The notes under the pieces: generated by a model | The model's input: only the letters and a program-made list of their open reading frames with translations | Told to the model about the DNA's origin: nothing | The model's database searches: none | Shown here: positions 57,061 to 64,000 of the stretch, piece by piece | Numbering within the stretch: the first letter of the stretch is position 1 | Layout of the letters: each line of letters starts with the position of its first letter | Translations under genes and position numbers: made by a program | Assembly: GCA_022225965.2 (NCBI GenBank) | Contig: JAKJXP020000029.1 | Coordinates: forward strand, 62,001-126,000 | Origin: Diatrype stigma | Lineage: Eukaryota; Ascomycota; Sordariomycetes; Xylariales; Diatrypaceae | Length of the DNA stretch: 64,000 nt | Direction: 5' to 3'

Positions 57061-58929
57061 TTTTATATTAAGAATTAATAAAAGAATTTTTTAATATTCA
57101 TTATAATAATAAATTTCTTTTTGCGTAGTTTCGCCGTTATTTCGTATTATTTAAATAATAAATATGCGTCTTTTAGTATTACCTTATTTTATAGTCGTAA
57201 ATTTATAATTATTCGTTTTTTATATACGTTATTTTTAATAATCCAAGTTATAAAATAGGCTGCCGCGAAAAAAATAACTCGCAATTAATAATTTATACGG
57301 TCCGTATTATATAATAATTAAAAAATTTTATTAGTAACTTTCTGCTTAATAATGCCTTATAAATAAGGCTTAATTGCGATTTTATATTTATATCATTTAG
57401 GTATTAGCTCGATAATTATTTGTTTTTCTTTTAAAAAATCGATAATATCCTTATTTTTTTATATTTCCGTATGTCGTAATAATAAGTCCTAAATGCGGGC
57501 TAAAAATATTTCATTTTTAATACAGATATGTATTTTTTTAAACGTTTTCGTTTTTTTTAAATTATTAAGGCGTTTTGTTTTAAATTTAGGATTCCGATTT
57601 TCGATTAATCCATTTAGGAGTTTTTTTTTTGTTTTTTTTAGTTGCTAAAAATACGATATTCGTATTTATTTTTTTTGCTTTATATAAGGCTATTCGTTAT
57701 ATTTGCCGGAATATTTCTTTTGGCTTTTTATAACTTTCGTATATGTTAGGTTGTTTTTTCGTATTCGCTGTTTCGCTTTTTAAGCTTAAGAATTAATTCC
57801 TTATATTATTTCGCCTTTTTTGTTTTTGGCATACTTATGGATGCTTTTAAATAACTTCTCGATACTTTTAAACGGCTTCTTAATATTTTTGGGCATTTGT
57901 TTATCGCTTTTAAGTAACGTTTTAATGCTTTCGGTTATTTATTTATTACTTTTAAGTAATTCCTTAATATTCCTAATTGGCTTTTTTATGTTTTTAGGTT
58001 TTGGCTTATAGTATTTGGCTATTTATTTAGCCATATTAATTGGTTTTTTTTCCGGTTTTGGAATATGTTTATTAATTTTTGTTATTGCTAAGTATTTGTT
58101 TTGTTTTTCGGTTATAACGGCTAACGTTTTTTTAAAAGACCTGGCATTATTGCTTATAAGCCTTAAAAACTTGGATTTATTATTCGCTTTAATTTAAAAT
58201 ATCGAATTAAATTTAATATGGATTATTGGATTTATGTATATGCCAATAATTCGACGGGCCTTTTTACGACTTTTTAATGGCCAGCATATTTCGGTCGATA
58301 TTTTTGGATTAGTGTTATTATAATATTAAAAATATTATATCATTTCGGTTAATAATATGCAATAGCTTAATTTTTAGCTTTTTAATATGCTTATAAAGCT
58401 TTGTTTAATATTAACGACTTTAATTTATCGTTTTTCGTTAATAATGTAAGGCATCATTTTTAACGTATCGGAATTAAAGTAATAATTAATGCTTTATCGT
58501 AATTAAACGTTTTTTTTTCCGATATAAATTGGGCATATAATGTTATTTCTTAAATACAAAATAAATTGCTTTTTAATGTATATTTTAATTTTTTGTTTAT
58601 TCGCTTTTAAATAAAACGTAATATTTATTTTAACGTTATTGCATCGATTAATACGTAAATAACAATTTTAAACGAATATATTAATTCCGTATTAATATAA
58701 AAAGCCATTTTTTAATAATAATCCGATAAAGAATTTCGGGAATACTTAGGCCTTAAATTAAAAACGTATCTTTATACGACGGCTTAAGTGCTGTTTTATT
58801 ATTATAAATATATCCGTTGCTTTAATTGAATTGCAAATTTTTTGTTTTTTTATTTCGGTTATTTTTCGTATTTGCGTTTCGTCGATAATTACGTTTTTGC
58901 ATTTATGTAGGGTATTTTTTTTAATAAGC

Positions 58930-58970
58930 TGGATATTCGCGCCGGTATCGATATAAGCCGTATCGGATAA
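58930..58970 (-). pseudogene. Gypsy aspartic protease active site
   Basis: AYIDTGANIQLI is read on the - strand; DTGA codons are 58949-58938. It fits the retroviral-type protease loop. Flanking frames carry stops. Confidence 0.75.
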
Positions 58971-61943
58971 TATTTAATTAGTTTTATCGTATAGGTATAT
59001 TTTTATATATAAATAATTCGTAAAATTTTTTAGGCCGTATTCGGATTTATTGGGTTTTAATACGAATTTCGAAAGGGCCATTAAAATGCGGCAATTTTTT
59101 TCGGTTAAGTTAAAACAATAAAGGCGCCTTTCGATAATTTCCTAAAACTAAATATAAATTTTTAGGTTATTATCGGTTATAAACTTAAAATAATAATCCT
59201 CGTAATAAAATAGGTTATCGTTTATTATTTGCCAAACCTTATTATGCGATTTTTCTTTTAGGCCGTACTTTAATTAAAAATCGCTATTATTATTATCGTT
59301 AATACCGTTATTAGCCTTAGACGTATCCATAATATTAATACGTTCTTAGGTTTTATCCGTATTTTTATCTCCTATTTTAAAAGCCTTATTCGTTTAAAAC
59401 CGGCTATTGGTACGTAATGCCGATCTGGTTTGTTTTTCGGATTTTTCGGCTGCTGGAAAATCCGATCGACGTTTTTATCGGCAATAGGTCGGGCGTTCGT
59501 CGGAAAAGGACGCAGTATTATCGAAACGAATCCTATTAATGCTGCGTAATGCGGTAATCTTAAAGAAAGGTTTACGAAAGGGTTTTATATTAATTCAATT
59601 AAATATACGGACGTTTATGGCTTAAGTAATTCTTTTAATAATATATTGCTTATTAAAATAATCCAGCATAAATAACGTTATGCATAATTTTAAAAATAAT
59701 AAGGTACGAACTTTATTCTTTAATTCTTAATTAATATAATCCGCCATTTTAATTAACGTTTCGATTTGCGTTATTTAGGCCTTTAATTCGAATTCTTTAA
59801 TTTAATTCCAGCCGTATTTATATATTCGAAACGTTCGGATTATTATTAATTGCCTTATACCAAAACGGGCCTTAAGGTAATTCCGTAATATATTTAATAA
59901 TTATTTATTGCGAATTATTTAGTATTTTTCGTAAATAAATTCGATTATTTATTAATTTATAGCTTCGTTTTTAAAGCAAAAATAAAAATTAAATAGAATT
60001 TTCCTAATAATTTCGAGATTTTTAAATGCTTAAGTTTTAAATTCTTTTAATTACGAAATATAATTAAATCATATTACCGATTCGTTAAAACCAATAATCG
60101 AAATAAATTCTAAGCGCTTTCGATAATTCTAAGGATCGAAAAATCCAAAATTCTTAGCGCGGAATTTTTAGGTTCCCGTATTGCTGTTTATACGTTTAGT
60201 TAAGGCCTTTAATAATTAAATGGCCCATTCGGAACCATCGGAAGCGTCCGTATTCGTAAAGCGGCTTCGATATTCCGGTCGTTTTGGGATTTGAATGGCC
60301 TATTTTAATGCGTTTTATAGTTATTAAAACCGGAAAAATAATTAATCGTTTTTAAAATTTCCCGGACGTAATGCAAATTGTTAAATATATACCGGTAATT
60401 GGCTATTAAAAAGTATTTCGTTTTGTTATAATAAATATCCCCGTAATAACGCTTCGTTTCGTATATACGCTTAAGAATTTCGCTTAGCATTATTAGCAAC
60501 ATAATAGCTATTAAAAAATCCCGCTTACGTTTAAACATTAAATGGCTTTCCGTAAAAGTATTTCTTATATCGTTATAATGCATTATCCGGCGTATATAAT
60601 TTAAATGGCCCTATATAGGATTATTTTTTTAGGCAACGTAATTCGTTAACGGAATAATCGGTTTTTTTAATAACGAACGGTTATTAATAATGCTAAGAAT
60701 CGGTATTTTTTTCGCGGCGACAATTTCTTCCGGTAAAAATATCCTTTCCTATAATTTTTATAGGTATCCTAAATTATTTAAACCATTTTTTAAAATAATG
60801 CTTTATTTTAAATTCTTTTTCGTTATTGAAATAAAATTGATTTATCGGTATAATAAAGGCATAACTAAGTTATTTTTATTCGGATATAACAAAATTAAAC
60901 ATAATTATTAATTTCCTAAAATTTTTCCGTATCGTTTTCGATGCCGGTTGTTCCAAATCCTAAGTAAACGACATTCGTCGAAAGGTTCCGTATCGATTTA
61001 TATACGCAGGAATCCTTAATTTTAAATCGTCCGGTTAAAATGGATCCTTTAGGTTTATTTGGCCTTCTTAAATAATTAAGTTTCTTATCGAAAAATCCTT
61101 AAGTACTAACGAATCATTTTTTTTCGCGATAATAACGGACGTATCGTATAAGGAAAATTCTAAAATGGCTAACGACTTTTAAGGGGTAGCCCTTTTTTTT
61201 TTAGGAATTAATTCCATTAAAAAAACCGTTAATCCTTTCGTATTAGCTATGCGTTCCAAAAAAAAAAAGATTTTCCCGAACGTTTAAATTTTTTAATTAA
61301 CGAAAGCTTCGCTTTAATAATATTATTCGTTAAAAAATCTGGCGATTCTTTTTGTTAACGTAATAATATTAAAAAGTTTTAAAGCCTTTGGATTTTTTTT
61401 TTAATACTTTTTTGCGAAATCATAAAAACCGCCGATTCCGATACCGGCTATATAATTATGTTTAGCCCTTTGTTGTATATCGTTTTTATTTATTGCATAA
61501 TTTCCTTAATTCGCATTAAAGGGATAAATTAAGGTTTCGAAAAATTCCAGGCGTTCGTTAAATTTATAATCGTAAGCTATAAGTTAATAAATTCGAATTC
61601 CTATATTGCTGGCAATTAAAGTTAATTTTCGTATAAAACAAGAAACGCCTTTTTTTGCTTATAAGATGCATTATAACAAGTTATCGAAAAGGCTTTATAA
61701 AAAGCCGTAAGTAATGTTACGTTTTTATTCGTAAATTCGTTATTTAATTTAAGTAATTTCTTTAAAGTAATTAAGATTTTATTTGCTTAAGCCGGTATTT
61801 AATTAGCCTATTTCGAAGCAATTCGGGCCTTTTAATTTTTTTTGCCTATCGTAAGGTTTAAAAGGATTTACGTTTTTAGCGGTTACGCGTCGTTTTCGAG
61901 ATTTAATAAATTATAAATAATTAGTATTGGATTTTAATTAAAA

Positions 61944-61952
61944 ATGCTACCA
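61944..61952 (-). other. Candidate tRNA primer-binding site
   Basis: TGGTAGCAT on the - strand, two bases inside the right LTR. The first seven bases match the complement of the initiator tRNA-Met 3' end (TGGTAGC...); the eighth and ninth could be RIP-changed. This fixes the right LTR as the 5' LTR. Confidence 0.6.
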
Positions 61953-61954
61953 TA

Positions 61955-62214
61955 TGTTATGAACGTTCCGGACTTTTTGCTTTTAATTAGGAATGCCGGC
62001 GGCGTCGATAACGTCGATTATATATAAGGGCACAGTACCGTTATGTAATGTTTAGTATTACTTATTACCAGTATAGAAATAAAGTTATGAAATAATAAAA
62101 GCATTAATTGCTATGGAATATTAGGGATTCTAAGGATTTCTATATAATCCTTGGCAGTATTAAGTAGGAATACGTAGTATTAAGTAATCCTAGGGACTAC
62201 TGTATTACATAACA
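61955..62214 (-). repeat. Right LTR (5' LTR of the Gypsy element), 260 bp
   Basis: On the - strand it starts TGTTATGTAATAC and ends CGTTCATAACA, with canonical TG...CA ends preserved. It differs from the left LTR almost only by transitions in both directions. It is less A+T-rich than the left copy, so the two LTRs were mutated unequally. Confidence 0.9.
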
Positions 62215-64000
62215 TCTAATCGTTAATGCAACGAAAAACGACCGATTCGAAAACCGGCCGAAAACGCACCGAAAGCGCATTTATTGGATACAAAAAAAAC
62301 TTTCGTTACCGCCGAAAAAAAAAAAAACGGCAACCGCCGAATAATTGCGAATAAAATTAAGACTAAACAAAAAGGCCGAATTAAAATCGTAACGATATAT
62401 CTTAATGGATTCCAATAATTAAAAAATACCAATATTTAAGAATTTAAAACGCAAAGTCGATTTTATTTCGCTACAAACTTAAACGGAAAAAGTTAAAATA
62501 TAAATACGGGCCGAAATACGGATAAAAATAAACGTAATTATTACGACGTTACCGAAGAAATCGCCTAAAAGCGACGCATAAACGGATAACTTTTTAATGC
62601 GTTTATATATAACAAACCGAACTTTATATAAAACGTCGTATATTCGTTTAACGTTTTAAAACGAAATTAATACGAACCGATTTAAAGGAAACCTTAACTT
62701 ACCTTTTATGCGTTTTCGGTAAAGTCCGCTTAGTATTTCGTAACAAACGATTAAAATTTTCGAAATTCGGGTTTAAAACTATCGGCAAATTAAACGAAAT
62801 TAAAACGACTTCGAAAAAAAAACGAAAAGCTTATTTCGAAGCAATCGGAAATGGTTTTTTTATAATGCTTATACATAATGCATCGACGAAATTTACCAAT
62901 TATATCGGTTAAATATTAAAACATAACGATATAAAAACGAAACGACTTATAACGGTCGTAATAAAACAAAGAAAAATCCTTCGTTACGCGATATATATAA
63001 AATACATATTTTACCTTTTTCGATAAAAGATCGGAATAAATCGAAATATCGAAAACGGGCTTTTTAAAAAGGCCCGATATCGTCGCGAAATTAAAGCGGC
63101 TAAACCGTAAAAACGATAATAAAACGATAAAACGAAAAAAACGAAACGAAATCGACCATAAAACGAACGAACAAATAAAATTAAACGGCTAAATAATACA
63201 TTATCGAAATTAACAAACGTCGAATTAACGTTAAAAGCAATAAAAAATTACGCGAATTCGGACCGATCCTAAACGTCCGGATTTCCGGACGTCCAAAAAC
63301 GATCCGAATTCGCGTATAACGCAAAAAATAAAAAAAACAATAATAATAAATTAAAAAATAATAAAAAATCGATCCGAATCTTTATTTTTAAAAATCGAAT
63401 CGATAATAAAAAAAATTACGTATCGGATTAATTATTATTACTAAAAAAGAAAAAAAGGAAAAATTTCCGAACGAAAGAAAAGCAAGGTATTTATATCTTA
63501 AAAGCGGTATATAATTTATTCTGCCGATTAGGTCGTCGTCGCGTCGACGCCGGCCGGAATAAGTAATTCACTTATACCCAAAGCGATATACCGGACGTAC
63601 GGGCTATTTCGTATCGCCTTTTCTTTTTTTATAACTTACTTTTACTTATTTAACATACCGACATTATACTTAATAATACGTATGCCGTACGTTTACGGCG
63701 CAAAGCCGAATCGGTTTTACGTTATAATCTTTCTTTTAATTTAATAAATAACTTTGGGCCTTTTTATAATAAAAAACGAACAAAAACCGTTTTGGATATT
63801 TTTTATATATAACCAAAAGAATAATTTTAATGCGAATTAATAGGTTTTTCTTTTCGATTTCGGTTTAAGGTTTCCTATTATGTTAAAACTAAACGTATAC
63901 CGGCATAGCCTTTTAGGCCGTCGACTGCATAATATTATATATATATATTAATAATAAATAAATTCGAAACCAAATTTAATTAATAATTTACGGAAATTTT
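62215..64000. other. A+T-rich DNA right of the Gypsy element, unresolved
   Basis: Rich in CGAAAAC/AACGAAA words and long A-runs. No LINE or Copia continuation could be read. A G+C-richer island with CG clusters lies at about 63520-63600. It is likely another decayed repeat. Confidence 0.35.
63251..63314. repeat. Nested inverted repeat (hairpin) in A+T-rich DNA
   Basis: The outer arms CGCGAATTCGGA (63251-63262) and TCCGAATTCGCG (63303-63314) are perfect complements. Inside, CGTCCGG and CCGGACG flank ATTT. It could fold into a two-stem hairpin. Confidence 0.8.

Larger units (their letters stand above)
51628..62214 (-). mobile_element. Full-length Ty3/Gypsy LTR retrotransposon, 10.6 kb, RIP-inactivated
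   Basis: Paired 260-bp LTRs flank an interior whose protein traces run on the - strand. A primer-binding site lies beside the right LTR, protease at 58.9 kb, reverse transcriptase at 56.9 kb and the integrase C-end at 54.7 kb. Protease-RT-integrase order is that of Ty3/Gypsy. Gag would lie at about 59.3-61.9 kb, but I could not prove a knuckle. About 2.8 kb between the integrase end and the left LTR is unexplained and makes this longer than most fungal Gypsy elements. No 5-bp target duplication is evident (CGTCG before, TCTAA after). Every frame is broken by TAA/TAG. Inactive. Confidence 0.85.
44091..64000. other. A+T-rich, RIP-like block of dead retroelements
   Basis: From about 44090 to the window end the sequence is dominated by A/T and TA steps, while CG dinucleotides remain common. 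The longest open frames are under 110 codons. Recognisable retroelement proteins run through many TAA/TAG stops, as expected if CAA, CAG, CGA and TGG codons were changed by C-to-T on either strand. Three elements are identified inside (45.9, 48.5 and 51.6 kb). Such blocks in ascomycetes are usually heterochromatic and silent; that is inference. Confidence 0.85.

Noticed and set aside
44091..64000. Possible centromere or mitochondrial insertion because of A+T richness
   Set aside because: Retroelement proteins, an LTR pair and transition-type damage explain the composition; no mitochondrial gene or satellite array is seen.

Overview
This window is nuclear DNA of a filamentous ascomycete, most likely a Sordariomycete. 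The evidence is short GT-AG introns (50-112 bp), a fungal Zn2Cys6 regulator, a DUF3176 membrane protein, secreted plant-cell-wall enzymes, and a large A+T-rich block whose decay matches repeat-induced point mutation (RIP). Genus and species cannot be fixed from the sequence.

Layout. (1) 0.4-5.5 kb: a Zn2Cys6 transcription factor (-) and an MFS drug/polyamine-type transporter (+) share a 0.7 kb promoter. (2) 6.1-25.5 kb: a loose glycan neighbourhood. It holds two divergent, homologous type II membrane glycosyltransferase-like proteins, a nucleotide-sugar/triose-phosphate-family transporter and a UDP-glucose 6-dehydrogenase, separated by long non-coding stretches. Those stretches hold four small inverted-repeat elements: three with 9-10 bp target duplications (Mutator-like) and one flanked by TA. 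(3) 25.5-38.2 kb: mostly non-coding, with a DUF3176 membrane protein, an uncharacterised P/Q/Y-tailed protein, a fragment of a FAD-linked oxidase, one decayed reading frame and two doubtful small genes. (4) 38.2-43.7 kb: a secreted GH43 glycosidase, a five-exon cytochrome P450 and a secreted SGNH/rhamnogalacturonan-acetylesterase-like hydrolase. (5) 44.1-64.0 kb: an almost gene-free A+T-rich block built from dead retroelements. These are a Ty1/Copia core (+), a Tad1-like LINE (+) and a full-length 10.6 kb Ty3/Gypsy element (-) with paired 260 bp LTRs.

Working together (inference): the regulator may control the adjacent transporter. UDP-glucuronate made by the dehydrogenase could supply a glycan pathway using the transporter and the Golgi-type glycosyltransferases, although the genes are 3-6 kb apart and do not form a tight cluster. 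GH43 and the esterase fit removal of arabinose and acetyl side groups from plant polysaccharides. Exon boundaries were assigned by hand from splice consensus, frame and family similarity. No search could be run.
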